Notes under the pieces: generated by a model | What the model saw: only the letters and a program-made list of their open reading frames with translations | The model's database searches: none | Told to the model about the DNA's origin: nothing | Program-made: the position numbers and the translations under genes | Shown: one piece after another, positions 27,324 to 36,165 of the stretch | Layout of the letters: each line of letters begins with the position of its first letter | Numbering within the stretch: the first letter of the stretch is position 1 | Assembly: GCF_042956465.1 (NCBI RefSeq) | Contig: NZ_JBIBGL010000003.1 | Span: 248,001 to 312,000, forward strand | Direction of reading: 5' to 3' | Length of the DNA stretch: 64,000 nt | Source: Embleya sp042956465 | GTDB lineage: Bacteria; Actinomycetota; Actinomycetes; Streptomycetales; Streptomycetaceae

Positions 27324-28349
27324 TCAGCCGAACAGCACCTTCGCCTCGTCGTACAGGGCGGCCGGCACGGTCTTGAGCTCGCGGGTCGCCGCCTCCAGCG
27401 GCACGGTCACCACGTCCGTACCGCGCAGCGCGACCATCTTGCCCCAGTCGCCCGCGTTGACCGCGTCGATCGCGTGGAAGCCGAACCGGGTGGCCAGCCA
27501 CCGGTCGAACGCGGTGGGCGTGCCGCCGCGCTGCACGTGGCCGAGCACGGTGGTGCGCGCCTCGTGGCCGGTGCGCTTCTCGATCTCCGAGGCCAGCCAG
27601 TCGCCGATGCCGGACAGCTTGACGTGGCCGAACGCGTCCAGCGTGCGGTCCTTGGTGACCATCTGGCCGGCCAGCGGGATCGCACCCTCGGCGACCACGA
27701 TGATCGGCGCGTAGTTCGTCCGGAAGCGGCTGTCCACCCAACCGCAGACCTCTTCGACGTCGAAGTTCTGCTCGGGGATCAGGATCACGTTCGCGCCGCC
27801 GGCCATCCCGGAGTGGATCGCGATCCAGCCCGCGTGCCGGCCCATCACCTCGACGATCAGCACCCGGCGGTGCGACTCGGCGGTGGTGTGCAGTCGGTCG
27901 ATCGCCTCGGTGGCGATGTTGACCGCGGTGTCGAAACCGAAGGTGTAGTCGGTCGCGTTGAGGTCGTTGTCGATGGTCTTGGGCACACCGACGACCTTGA
28001 CGTCGTGCTCGTGCAGGCGGGTCGCCACGCCGAGCGTGTCCTCACCGCCGATCGCCACGAGCGCGTCCACCTCGAGCTTGGCCAGGTTCTCCCGGATCCG
28101 CTCGATGCCGCGATCGACCTTGATCGGGTTGGTCCGGGACGAGCCCAGGATGGTTCCGCCGCGCGGCAGGATGCCACGCACGGCCTTGATGTCCAGCGGC
28201 ATGGTGTCGCCCTCGAGCGGGCCGCGCCAGCCGTCCCGAAAGCCGATGAAGTCGTACCCGTAGTCCTGGACGCCCTTGCGGACGACCGCCCGGATCACCG
28301 CGTTCAGTCCCGGGCAGTCGCCGCCGCCGGTCAGTACTCCGACACGCAT
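27324..28349 (-). CDS. pfkA: 6-Phosphofructokinase (group III)
   Basis: Glycolytic enzyme of 341 residues. Motifs are VLTGGGDCPGLN at the N-terminus, the phosphate donor loop with GGEDTLG, the catalytic PKTIDNDL segment, and MGRHAGWIA. The Gly-Glu-Asp in the donor site is the form found in actinobacterial PFKs that use ATP, although some close relatives use pyrophosphate, so the donor is inferred. The start is ATG 28349 with GGAG upstream; the longer open frame lacks an RBS. The gene is leftward with a 195-nt promoter region behind the response regulator gene. It converges on the surface-protein gene. Confidence 0.93.
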   Translation of the reverse strand: MRVGVLTGGGDCPGLNAVIRAVVRKGVQDYGYDFIGFRDGWRGPLEGDTMPLDIKAVRGILPRGGTILGSSRTNPIKVDRGIERIRENLAKLEVDALVAIGGEDTLGVATRLHEHDVKVVGVPKTIDNDLNATDYTFGFDTAVNIATEAIDRLHTTAESHRRVLIVEVMGRHAGWIAIHSGMAGGANVILIPEQNFDVEEVCGWVDSRFRTNYAPIIVVAEGAIPLAGQMVTKDRTLDAFGHVKLSGIGDWLASEIEKRTGHEARTTVLGHVQRGGTPTAFDRWLATRFGFHAIDAVNAGDWGKMVALRGTDVVTVPLEAATRELKTVPAALYDEAKVLFG

Positions 28350-28544
28350 CGAAATCTCCGATTTCTTCCGTCCGGCACGATTCGCGGCCCACGCTACCGG
28401 TGCGAGAAGCCACCTCGACTCTTCCCACCACCCGTTCGAGGTACCCGACTTGATCGGATCGATCGGCCCGGATCCGGTCCCGACGAAGACGCGCACGCCC
28501 GGGGCCTGTCCGGCGGACCGGACACGACCCGGGCGCTGTCCGGA

Positions 28545-29249
28545 TCAGTCGTCCAGACCCTTCTCGATGGCATAGCGCACGAGTTCCACCCGATTGTGCA
28601 GTTGCAGCTTGTTCAAGGTGTTCTGTACGTGGTTCTGCACCGTGCGGTGGGACAGGAACAACCGCTGGGCGATCTGCTTGTAGGACAGGCCCTTGGCGAC
28701 CATCCGCAGCACCTCGGTCTCCCGGTCGGTCAGCCGCGGCGCGGCCGGGCCCCTGTCCGCGTCCTTGCGCGGCGGGTCGGTGGCCATCCGGCGGAACTCG
28801 CCGAGCACCAGCCCGGCCAGCCCGGGGGTGAACACCGGATCCCCGATCGCGGTGCGGCCCACCGCGTCGACCAGTTCCTCGCGGCTCGCGGACTTGACCA
28901 GGTATCCGGTCGCGCCCGCCTTGACCGCCTCCAGCACGTCCTCCTGCTCGCCGCTGGCGGACAACACCAGGATCCGTACCGACCGGTCGTGCCGGACCAG
29001 TTCGCGGGCCACCTCGACGCCCGGCAGCTTGGGCAGGTGCAGGTCCAGGATCACCACGTTCGGCGAGGTGGCCCGGGCCCGGCGTACCGCCTCGGGGCCG
29101 TCCCCGGCGGTGGCGACCACGTCGTAGCCCGCCGCCGCGAGGTCGCGGGCCACCGCCTCGCGCCACATCGGGTGGTCGTCGACGACCAGGACCTTGAGCG
29201 GCGTCGGAGCCGGTTCGGCCGTCGGTGTGGGTGTATTCGTGTCGCTCAT
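28545..29249 (-). CDS. LuxR/NarL-family response regulator
   Basis: A 234-residue two-component regulator. The receiver domain (about 18-135) has DDHP for the acidic pocket, the phosphorylation site Asp69 in VVILDLHLP, and the conserved Lys in GYLVKSAS. A LuxR-type HTH (about 165-228) is clear from LTDRETEVLRMVAKGLSYKQ. The start ATG at 29249 overlaps the stop of the histidine kinase gene by 4 nt, so the pair is coupled. A Thr/Pro-rich N-terminal extension of about 16 residues is present. The regulon cannot be told from the sequence; relatives are unannotated MacS-type systems. Confidence 0.93.
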   Translation of the reverse strand: MSDTNTPTPTAEPAPTPLKVLVVDDHPMWREAVARDLAAAGYDVVATAGDGPEAVRRARATSPNVVILDLHLPKLPGVEVARELVRHDRSVRILVLSASGEQEDVLEAVKAGATGYLVKSASREELVDAVGRTAIGDPVFTPGLAGLVLGEFRRMATDPPRKDADRGPAAPRLTDRETEVLRMVAKGLSYKQIAQRLFLSHRTVQNHVQNTLNKLQLHNRVELVRYAIEKGLDD

Positions 29250-30394
29250 CCGCTCCCCTGCCTCGGCACCCGGAACTCCAACTCGGTGCCTTCTCCCGTC
29301 ACCGACGACCACACCACGCTGCCGCCGAGGTCGCGCACCCGGCCCTCGATCGACTGGGCCACGCCCAACCGGCCCTGGGCCCGGGCCGCCTCCAGCCGCC
29401 CCGGGGCCATCCCCGGGCCGTCGTCCCGGACGCTGATCACGATCTCGTCCGGTTCGTCCTCCACCAGGATCCACGCGTTGGCCTGTTCGCCGGCGTGCCG
29501 ACGCACGTTGTCCAGGGCCGCCGCCACCGCCGCGGTCACCTCGCGCGCCGCCGGGGTCGGCAGCAGTACCGGCGTACCCGGCGAGGACACGGTCACCCGG
29601 GCGCCGGCGAAGGCGCCCAGCAGCACTCGCAGATCCTGTCGGGCCGGGTCGCCGTCCGCGCCGGATCCGGGCAGGTCGGCCGATTCGACCCGGGCGGGCG
29701 TCGCCGAGATCAGCTGCCGCAGCGCCACCTCCTGCTCGCCGGCCAGCCTGCCCAGGCCGGCCGCGTCACCGCCGATCTCGGCCCCGCGGCGCTGGACCAG
29801 GGCGAGCACCTGGAGCACGCTGTCGTGGATGTCCCGGGCCAACCGCTCCCGCTCGCGGGTGGCCGCCTCCAGTTGCAGCGCGCGGGCCAGCGCCTGCTCG
29901 CTGACCCGGGCGATCTGCACCACGTAGCCGACCGCACCGCCGGCGAGCAGCAACAGCACGGTGTTGTGCTGGTTGTCGGCGGTGAGCGCGCCGCGTTCGG
30001 CCACGTTGGAGGCGCCGATCGCCAACGCGGCCAGTGCGCCGGTCCGCCAGCCGCCCTTGATCGCGCAGGCCAGCACCGGCGCCGAGGCCCATACGGTGGG
30101 CAGCGTCATGGTTCCCTGGGCGACCCGCTCCGGATCGTCCAGCCAGCGGGTGGCCAGCACGCAGCTGACCGCCACGCACACGTCGATGATCAGCAGCGGC
30201 GGTGCGCGGAACGTGGGGCTGCGGAAGCCGTACGCGGTCGCCGCCGTCCAGATGGTGAGCAGCGCCATGATGGCCCACCCGCCGACCGGATAGCGGTACT
30301 CGTCCGCGACCTGGGCGAAGCGCACGATCGCATAGCTCAGCGCGAGCACCCGAAAGACCGTGAGTGCCCGCCACAGCGACTGTTCGACCCCCAC
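29246..30394 (-). CDS. Membrane sensor histidine kinase
   Basis: Sensor partner of the regulator it overlaps (382 residues). The N-terminal half has five to six hydrophobic helices between residues 15 and 160, with almost no extracytoplasmic domain. The HisKA_3-type dimerisation region holds the phospho-acceptor in RERERLARDIHDSVLQVL. The ATPase domain has a clear N-box (AALDNVRRHA) and the G1 box VRDDGPGM, then GRLGVAQSIEGRV. This layout resembles MacS-like kinases that sense membrane or envelope signals. GTG at 30394 is the start. The gene follows PlsC by 32 nt and might share its transcript. Confidence 0.93.
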   Translation of the reverse strand: MGVEQSLWRALTVFRVLALSYAIVRFAQVADEYRYPVGGWAIMALLTIWTAATAYGFRSPTFRAPPLLIIDVCVAVSCVLATRWLDDPERVAQGTMTLPTVWASAPVLACAIKGGWRTGALAALAIGASNVAERGALTADNQHNTVLLLLAGGAVGYVVQIARVSEQALARALQLEAATRERERLARDIHDSVLQVLALVQRRGAEIGGDAAGLGRLAGEQEVALRQLISATPARVESADLPGSGADGDPARQDLRVLLGAFAGARVTVSSPGTPVLLPTPAAREVTAAVAAALDNVRRHAGEQANAWILVEDEPDEIVISVRDDGPGMAPGRLEAARAQGRLGVAQSIEGRVRDLGGSVVWSSVTGEGTELEFRVPRQGSG

Positions 30395-30426
30395 GTGAAC
30401 CCCCAGGATGTGCCGAGTGCGCCCGG

Positions 30427-31212
30427 TCAGGCGGCGGGTCGGCCGGGGCCGCCCGATTCGTCGTTCGGGGTGGGCGCGGCGTCCGGGTCGACGGCGTCCG
30501 CCGACTTGTCGGTCGCCTTGGCCGCCTGCTTGCGGGCCTCGTCGATCCGCTTCTTGGCGTCGGCCGCGTACACGTCGACGTACTCCTGGCCGGACAACTC
30601 CATCAGCGCGTACATGATCTCGTCGGTGATCGCGCGCAGGATGAAGCGGTCGTCCTCCATGCCCTCGTAGCGGGAGAAGTCCAACGGCTCGCCGACCTTG
30701 ATCCCCACCCGCATCACCTTGGGCACGATCTTGCCGGGCGGCTGGATCTTCTCGGTGTCGATCATCGCCACCGGGATCACCGGCGCGTGCGACTCCAGCG
30801 CCAGCCGGGCGATCCCGGTCTTGCCCCGGTACAGCCGGCCGTCCGGCGAGCGGGTGCCCTCGGGATAGATGCCGAACAGGTGCTCCTCGCGCAGCACCTT
30901 GAGGCCGGCGTTCAGCGCGGCCTCGCTCGCCCGTCCGCCGGTGCGGTCCACGGGGAGTTGGCCCACGCCCTTGAAGAACGCGGCGGTGAGCCGGCCCTTG
31001 ACGCCGCGTCCGGTGAAGTAGTCCGACTTCGCCAGGAAGGTGATCCGCCGCGGGACCACGACGGGCAGGAAGAACGAGTCCGAGAACGAGAGATGGTTGC
31101 TCGCCAGAATCGCCGGGCCCCGGTCCGGGATGTGCTCCTCACCCTCCACCCAGGGGCGGAAGAAGAGCCTCAATATGGGGCCGACGATCATCTTCATCAG
31201 CCGGTAGAACAA
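30427..31212 (-). CDS. 1-Acyl-glycerol-3-phosphate acyltransferase family (PlsC)
   Basis: Membrane-associated acyltransferase of 261 residues making phosphatidic acid or a related acyl ester. The HX4D motif is His40-Asp45 (SNHLSFSDSF). The substrate-binding motif is YPEGTRSPDGRLYRGKTG, and VPVAMID-like hydrophobic segments follow. The C-terminal 50 residues are Lys/Asp-rich and disordered. The start is an unusual TTG at 31212, supported by GAGGAGGTCAGGG directly upstream. The position corresponds, from memory, to Rv2182c in mycobacteria, next to mannosyltransferase genes, so a role in phospholipid or glycolipid anchors is likely. Confidence 0.9.
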   Translation of the reverse strand: MFYRLMKMIVGPILRLFFRPWVEGEEHIPDRGPAILASNHLSFSDSFFLPVVVPRRITFLAKSDYFTGRGVKGRLTAAFFKGVGQLPVDRTGGRASEAALNAGLKVLREEHLFGIYPEGTRSPDGRLYRGKTGIARLALESHAPVIPVAMIDTEKIQPPGKIVPKVMRVGIKVGEPLDFSRYEGMEDDRFILRAITDEIMYALMELSGQEYVDVYAADAKKRIDEARKQAAKATDKSADAVDPDAAPTPNDESGGPGRPAA

Positions 31213-31570
31213 CCCTGACCTCCTCCTCGGGACAGGACGAACCCTAGAGCATCCCTTCCGGCCCGGACCCCCGTACGGCCTCGTCGGGCCGACCCGCGGG
31301 ACCGGCCACGAGAACGGTCCGCCCGGCTCGCGACCCCGGTCGGGGGCGGGGATCCCGGGGCGGGTGGGACCCGCCTCGCGCCGCTGTACGCATCGCGCAC
31401 CCCCGTGGGACGATTCCGGAGCGCCCAGGTGTTGGGAGTAGCAGGCGGAACCACTCGCCTGTCGACCCCGTTATGGAACCTGTATCGCCGTCGTCCGCCG
31501 GCCACCACACCTTCGTGGCGGCCACCGGCCGGCTCGTCCCGCCAAGCCCGTCACCCGAAGGAGCCCGTTG
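31213..31570. other. Divergent promoter region, no gene
   Basis: This 358-bp region separates the leftward acyltransferase and the rightward hydrolase. It holds a small inverted repeat (CAGGCG 31442-31447, CGCCTG 31456-31461) and the hydrolase ribosome-binding site GAAGGAG at 31557-31563. I find no convincing reading frame. Confidence 0.5.
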
Positions 31571-32350
31571 GTGTCGATCCTGCCCGGTGCCGAGCCCCAC
31601 CACCACGACGGCGGGCCCGTGGGCGTCCTGCTGTGCCACGGCTTCACCGGCACGCCGCAGTCGCTGCGGCCGTGGGCCCGATACCTCGCCGCGGCCGACC
31701 TCTCCGTGTCGCTGCCGCTGCTGCCCGGTCACGGCACTCGCTGGCAGGACATGAACCTGACCACGTGGCACGACTGGTACGCGACCGTGGACCGCGCGTT
31801 CGACCGGTTGCGCGAGCGCTGCGACACGGTGTTCGTGATGGGTCTGTCGATGGGCGGCGGACTGGCCCTGCGACTTGCCCAGCAGCACGGCGACAAGGTG
31901 GCCGGCCTGGTGCTGGTCAACCCGTCCGTGCAGGCCGACGACCCCAAGGTCAGGCTGCTGCCGGTGCTGCGCCACGTCATACCGTCGGTGGCCGGCATCG
32001 CGTCGGACATCCGCAAGGAGGGCTCGGTCGAGCTGGCCTACCCGCGCACACCGGTCAAGGCGGCCTATTCGCTGTCCCGCCTGTGGCGCGTGGTCTCCGC
32101 CGACCTGCCGCAGGTCACCCAGCCGGTGCTGCTTCTGCACAGCCCGCACGATCACGTGGTCTCGCCGGCCAACTCCGAGACGGTGCTGGCCCGGATCTCC
32201 TCCACGGACGTCACCGACGTCCTGCTGAACGACAGCTATCACGTGGCGACGCTCGATCACGACGCGGAACGGATCTTCGCATCCAGTCTGGAGTTCGTCC
32301 GCCGGCTCGCGCCGGACGCACGGACCCCGGAGACGGCCGAGAGGGACTGA
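31571..32350 (+). CDS. Alpha/beta hydrolase (carboxylesterase/lipase type)
   Basis: Serine hydrolase of 259 residues similar to carboxylesterase Est30 and monoacylglycerol lipases. The oxyanion region is LLCHGFTGTPQSL, the nucleophile is Ser93 in GLSMGG, the acidic residue is in HSPHDHVVS, and the histidine is in DSYHVATLDHD. It probably removes acyl groups from medium- or short-chain esters. GTG at 31571 is chosen because GAAGGAG lies 7 nt upstream; a TTG one codon earlier is less well spaced. The next gene starts 8 nt after its stop, so the two form a unit. Confidence 0.87.
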   Translation: MSILPGAEPHHHDGGPVGVLLCHGFTGTPQSLRPWARYLAAADLSVSLPLLPGHGTRWQDMNLTTWHDWYATVDRAFDRLRERCDTVFVMGLSMGGGLALRLAQQHGDKVAGLVLVNPSVQADDPKVRLLPVLRHVIPSVAGIASDIRKEGSVELAYPRTPVKAAYSLSRLWRVVSADLPQVTQPVLLLHSPHDHVVSPANSETVLARISSTDVTDVLLNDSYHVATLDHDAERIFASSLEFVRRLAPDARTPETAERD

Positions 32351-32357
32351 ACGAACG

Positions 32358-33200
32358 GTGCGCGGACGTGGCAACGGACTCGACGCGGAGTCCTTCAAGC
32401 CCCTGACCGACCTCGATCCCGAGGCGGCGGACGTGATGCTGGTCGCCCTGCGGGACGCGGGGGTCGCGGCATACGTCTCGACGTTGGAGCCCCGGGATCC
32501 GGACGAGGAACCCGAGCAGATCGAACGCCTGTGGGTGGACGCGGCGGCGACGTCGCGGGCCCGGGCGATCCTGCGCTCGCTGACCGAGCCGTCCTCGCCC
32601 CGCTCCCGGGCCAAGGAGGCGGCGGCCGGACCCGCCGACATCCCCAAGGTGGATCCGCTGCGCGCGGAAGGTGCCGATCGGGCGGAACACGCGGAGCGGG
32701 CCGAACCCGAGTCGCCCGCCGAACGACCGGGCGACGACGAGGTGTGGGCGCAGATCGTCGCGTCCTTCGACCATGACGTGGCCGACCCGGTCCCGCGCTG
32801 GCCGGTCGCCGAGGACCTGGGCGGCGATCGCCCGGAGCGCGACGAGCCGCCGACCGACGGGTCGTTCAAGGTCGGGGTGCCCGCCGCGGGACCGCGCGAC
32901 TACTCGCTCGCGCCACCGGGACCGCCGGTGATAAACGAGTTGGAGGAGGACCCGGAGGAACACTTCGTACCTCCTCCGCCGCCCCCGCTGCCCAAGACCG
33001 ACGCGGCCACCAAGATCGCCTGGATCGCACTGGTCGGCGGTCCGCTCTACCTGCTCGTGTCGGTGCTGCTCGGTCGCCCGGTCGGGCCGTGGACCTCGTT
33101 CGCCGCGTTCACCGCGTTCACCGGCGGATTCGTCGCGCTGGTGGCACGGATGCGGCGAGATCGGGACGAGGACGACCCGGACGACGGCGCGGTGGTCTGA
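32358..33200 (+). CDS. Membrane protein of unknown function, C-terminal helices
   Basis: A 280-residue protein. Residues 10-75 form a small alpha/beta unit (ADVMLVALRDAGVAAYV, then LWVDAAATSRARAIL) that faintly recalls the DUF2007 signalling-type domain. Residues 75-210 are acidic, Pro-rich and likely disordered. Two membrane helices lie at about 217-263 (IAWIALVGGPLYLLVSVLL and the following segment), and an acidic tail ends the chain. GTG at 32358 follows the hydrolase stop by 7 nt. No function is known to me; the layout suggests a membrane-tethered cytoplasmic regulator. Confidence 0.6.
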   Translation: MRGRGNGLDAESFKPLTDLDPEAADVMLVALRDAGVAAYVSTLEPRDPDEEPEQIERLWVDAAATSRARAILRSLTEPSSPRSRAKEAAAGPADIPKVDPLRAEGADRAEHAERAEPESPAERPGDDEVWAQIVASFDHDVADPVPRWPVAEDLGGDRPERDEPPTDGSFKVGVPAAGPRDYSLAPPGPPVINELEEDPEEHFVPPPPPPLPKTDAATKIAWIALVGGPLYLLVSVLLGRPVGPWTSFAAFTAFTGGFVALVARMRRDRDEDDPDDGAVV

Positions 33201-33284
33201 CCGGACGTCATCCGGTCGGATCACGACGGGTTTCGACGGGACGTCGTGCCGCATTGCGGGTCCGGGTCCGGGTACCTTCCTTGC

Positions 33285-35087
33285 GTGGACGCGGATAACG
33301 AGGGACGCCTGATCGGCGGGCGCTACCTGCTCGCCGAACGACTCGGGCGAGGCGGCATGGGTGCGGTCTGGCGGGCTCGGGACCAGGTCCTGGGCCGCGA
33401 GGTCGCGGTGAAGGAGATGTTGCCGCAGCCGGGGGCGGACGACGCCGAGCGAGCCCGGCTGCGCGAGCGCGCCGCTCGGGAGGCCCGCGCCGCCGCCCGG
33501 CTGAGCCACCCCTCGGTGGTCCGCGTCTACGACGTGGTCGAGGAGGACGATCGGCCGTGGATCGTCATGGAGTTGGTCCCCTCGCGCTCGCTGGCCGAGG
33601 TGATCCGCGGGGACGGCCCGATGACCGCCGATCGGGTCGCCGAGATCGGCCTGACCATGATCGACGCACTGCGTACCGCGCATGCGGCCGGCATCCTGCA
33701 CCGTGACGTCAAGCCCGGCAACGTGCTGATCACGCTCGACGACCGGGCCGTGCTCAGCGACTTCGGCATCGCGGTGGTCGAGGGCGACTCGTCGGTCACC
33801 CAGTCGGGCGTGGTGCTCGGCGCGCCGGCGTACATCCCGCCGGAACGGGCCAAGGGCCTGAATCCGACGGCGGCTTCGGATCTGTGGTCGCTCGGCGCGA
33901 CGTTGTACGCGGCGGTCGAGGGCAAGGCCCCGTTCGAGCGCTCGTCGCCGCTGGCCACATTGACCGCGATCGTCAGCGAGGACCCGGCGCCGGCCAAGCA
34001 CGCCGGTGCGCTCGACCCGGTGTTGCGCGCCCTGTTGGCCCGGGATCCGCAGGAGCGGCCGGACGCGGCGGAGGCCGAGGCCATGCTGCGCGACGCGCTG
34101 CGCGAGATCCGGGTGGAGAACGCGGCCACCCGTGCGGTGCCGATACCCGTGCCGCTGCCGCCCCCGCCCGCGCCCGAGGCGGAGCCCATACCCGCGGCAA
34201 TACCCCCGGTGCGCTCCGTCGAACCGGACTCCGACGAAATACCCCGGGACGCCGAGGAGATGGCATCGCCCGTCGTCCCATCGCCTCGGAAACCCGCCGA
34301 ACCGGTCCGGGAGGACCGCCCGGCCCGCACCTTCCCGTGGTTGCCCTGGCCCGCCGCGATCGCCGCGCTGGTGGTCTTCGGGGTCGTGGTCGGCCTGATC
34401 CTCTTCCTGATCGCCCCCGGGGACGACAAGAAACCCACGGCGAAGGGCACCGGCAACAGCAACTCGCCTGCCCCGCAAGCCTCTTCTCCGGTATCGCCGA
34501 GCACCGCCGAGACGGCCCCGGCCGCGGGCCAACTCACCCAGCCGCCGCCGAGCACGGGCCAGGCGCAGAACAGCCCGAGCGACCCGCCCGCGCAGACCAC
34601 GGCGCAGACCCAACCGCCTGCGACCGGCTCGAACGACGCGAACGGCCTGCCGGCGGGCTGGACTTTGTACAAGGGTGACACCACCGGCTACCGGATCGGC
34701 CTGCCCCCGGGGTGGACCAAGGTCAACACCGTGGACTCGCAGGAGTTCTTCGCCAACGCGGACCGCACACTCAAGCTCAACGTGGACACCGTGGCCAGTT
34801 CACCGACCGATCCGGTGGAGGACTGGAAGGAGCTGGAACCGCAAGTGCGCGGCAATTTCAGCAACTACAAAAGGCTGACCATCGAGAAGGCCACCTACCG
34901 CGACTACCCCGCCGCCGCCTGGCACTTCACCTACGGCAGCGGCACCAAGCACCACGTGCTCAACCTCGGCTTCACGGTCCCGTCCGGGCGGGGCTACTCG
35001 TTGTACATGGACACCCCGGAGGCGGTCTGGAACGACCCGGCCACACAGGAGTTGCTGGCCGGCTTCAAGGCGAGCTTCCAGCCCTGA
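33285..35087 (+). CDS. Transmembrane Ser/Thr protein kinase, non-PASTA
   Basis: Second Hanks-type kinase of the window, 600 residues. The kinase domain (about 10-270) has LGRGGMGAVWRA, the lysine in VAVKEM, HRDVKPGN and SDFGIA. A long Pro/Ala/Glu-rich linker precedes a membrane helix at about 356-378. After a Ser/Thr/Gln/Pro-rich spacer, a distinct external domain of about 140 residues begins at GLPAGWTLYKGDTTGYRIGL. It contains repeated 'PGW' and Tyr/Trp-rich strands, unlike PASTA. It should sense a different outside signal. GTG at 33285 is preceded by TACCTT ending 6 nt upstream, so leaderless transcription is likely. Confidence 0.9.
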   Translation: MDADNEGRLIGGRYLLAERLGRGGMGAVWRARDQVLGREVAVKEMLPQPGADDAERARLRERAAREARAAARLSHPSVVRVYDVVEEDDRPWIVMELVPSRSLAEVIRGDGPMTADRVAEIGLTMIDALRTAHAAGILHRDVKPGNVLITLDDRAVLSDFGIAVVEGDSSVTQSGVVLGAPAYIPPERAKGLNPTAASDLWSLGATLYAAVEGKAPFERSSPLATLTAIVSEDPAPAKHAGALDPVLRALLARDPQERPDAAEAEAMLRDALREIRVENAATRAVPIPVPLPPPPAPEAEPIPAAIPPVRSVEPDSDEIPRDAEEMASPVVPSPRKPAEPVREDRPARTFPWLPWPAAIAALVVFGVVVGLILFLIAPGDDKKPTAKGTGNSNSPAPQASSPVSPSTAETAPAAGQLTQPPPSTGQAQNSPSDPPAQTTAQTQPPATGSNDANGLPAGWTLYKGDTTGYRIGLPPGWTKVNTVDSQEFFANADRTLKLNVDTVASSPTDPVEDWKELEPQVRGNFSNYKRLTIEKATYRDYPAAAWHFTYGSGTKHHVLNLGFTVPSGRGYSLYMDTPEAVWNDPATQELLAGFKASFQP

Positions 35088-35154
35088 CCCGACCCGGCCG
35101 GCGGCCCGGGGTGTCCCGGCTCCGGATGATCCGTGCGACCCTCCCGACCCGCCG

Positions 35155-35865
35155 TCAGGCGCCGGGCACCCGCAGGGTGGCCAGCACCGGGCGGTGGTCG
35201 GAGGCGGCGGTGTAGTCGGCGTCCGTGACGTCGTCGGGCACACCGCACGCGAGCACCTCGATGCCCCGGGACACGAACACGCCGTCCAACCGTCGGCCGG
35301 GATCCCGACGCGGCGAGGTGAACTCCGAGCCCCAGGGCGCGACCGCGTAACCGTCCTGCATCTCCGCGGCCAGCCGGTCCCACGCCGGACGGCCGGCCGA
35401 TTCGTTGAAGTCCCCGGCCAGCACCCGGTGTTCGACGCCGAGCCCGGCCAGCCGACGAAGCACCAGCTCGGCCTGCGCCGACCGCTCCGCGGCGTCCAGG
35501 CTCAAGTGCGTGCCGGCCACCGCGAATTCGGCGCCGTCGACCTCGACCACGGCGGTGGCCATGCCACGCTGGTGCAGGCCGGGCGTACGCGGAAACAACA
35601 CGTCGTGCGCCCGGCGCACCCGCACCCGCAGGTCGCCCAGCAGCAGCGGACCGGACGCGGTGCCCCCGCCGGTGATCACCACCAGACCGCACTCGCGCGC
35701 GAATCGGGCCACCGAGTGCCGCCAACGCAGGAACCGCGGCGCCTCCTGGACGCAGAGCAGATCGGGCGCGCAGTGACGGACGATGCGGACGAGGGCTTCC
35801 CGGTCGTCGCGCAACGAACGCACGTTGTACGACATGACCCGGATCTCACCGGTAGCGACAGTCAC
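35155..35865 (-). CDS. Endonuclease/exonuclease/phosphatase family protein
   Basis: A 236-residue member of the EEP (DNase I/Mg-dependent phosphatase) superfamily. The metal and catalytic residues are seen in VMSYNVRSLR, CVQEAPRF (Glu), AGTHLSL, LAGDFNES and, at the C-terminus, ASDHRPVLATL. The substrate could be nucleic acid, phosphoinositide or sphingomyelin-like lipid; the sequence does not tell. GTG at 35865 is preceded by AAGGGGGC; an earlier in-frame start lacks such a site. Downstream of it lies the stop of the convergent kinase. Upstream lies the hairpin repeat array at 35936. Confidence 0.87.
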   Translation of the reverse strand: MTVATGEIRVMSYNVRSLRDDREALVRIVRHCAPDLLCVQEAPRFLRWRHSVARFARECGLVVITGGGTASGPLLLGDLRVRVRRAHDVLFPRTPGLHQRGMATAVVEVDGAEFAVAGTHLSLDAAERSAQAELVLRRLAGLGVEHRVLAGDFNESAGRPAWDRLAAEMQDGYAVAPWGSEFTSPRRDPGRRLDGVFVSRGIEVLACGVPDDVTDADYTAASDHRPVLATLRVPGA

Positions 35866-35935
35866 TGGAGCCCCCTTGCCCGGTTCGGGCCGGCAGGCCC
35901 CAACCACGATCGACCAGCTGTACGACCGCCCGGTC

Positions 35936-36150
35936 CACGAGCGGCGGTTGTCCGTGTGCCCGTTCCACGGGCGGTGGTTGCCCGTGCCCCTGGTTCACGG
36001 GCGGTGGTTGCCCGTGCGCCCGGACCACGGACGGTAGTTGCCCGTGAACCCGGCCCACGGGCAGTGGTTGTCCGTTGTCCTTGGGCCTTTCCGCGGGCGG
36101 TGGTTGTCCGTTGTCCTTGCGCGGTTCCGCGGGCGGTGATTGTCCGCGCG
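35936..36150. repeat. Tandem array of seven hairpin-forming units
   Basis: Four 30-bp units (from 35936, 35966, 35996, 36026), two 36-bp units (36056, 36092) and a partial one (36128) share the core CACGGGCGGTGGTTGCCCGTG. In units 2 and 3 this core is a perfect CACGGGC/GCCCGTG hairpin; the others are partly degenerate. The array fills most of the space between the glucokinase stop (36166) and the EEP gene. No gene frame is supported, although one minus frame reads a Gly-Gln-Pro-Pro repeat. Confidence 0.85.
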
Positions 36151-36165
36151 AAGTCGCGGTTCGGG

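Noticed and set aside
31244..34613. Long leftward frames opposite the hydrolase, membrane protein and second kinase genes
   Set aside because: Antisense shadows of well-supported genes, rich in Arg/Gly/His and without motifs.
35936..36150. CRISPR-like array
   Set aside because: Unit lengths of 30-36 bp look suggestive, but the units are contiguous without unique spacers and there are no cas genes.
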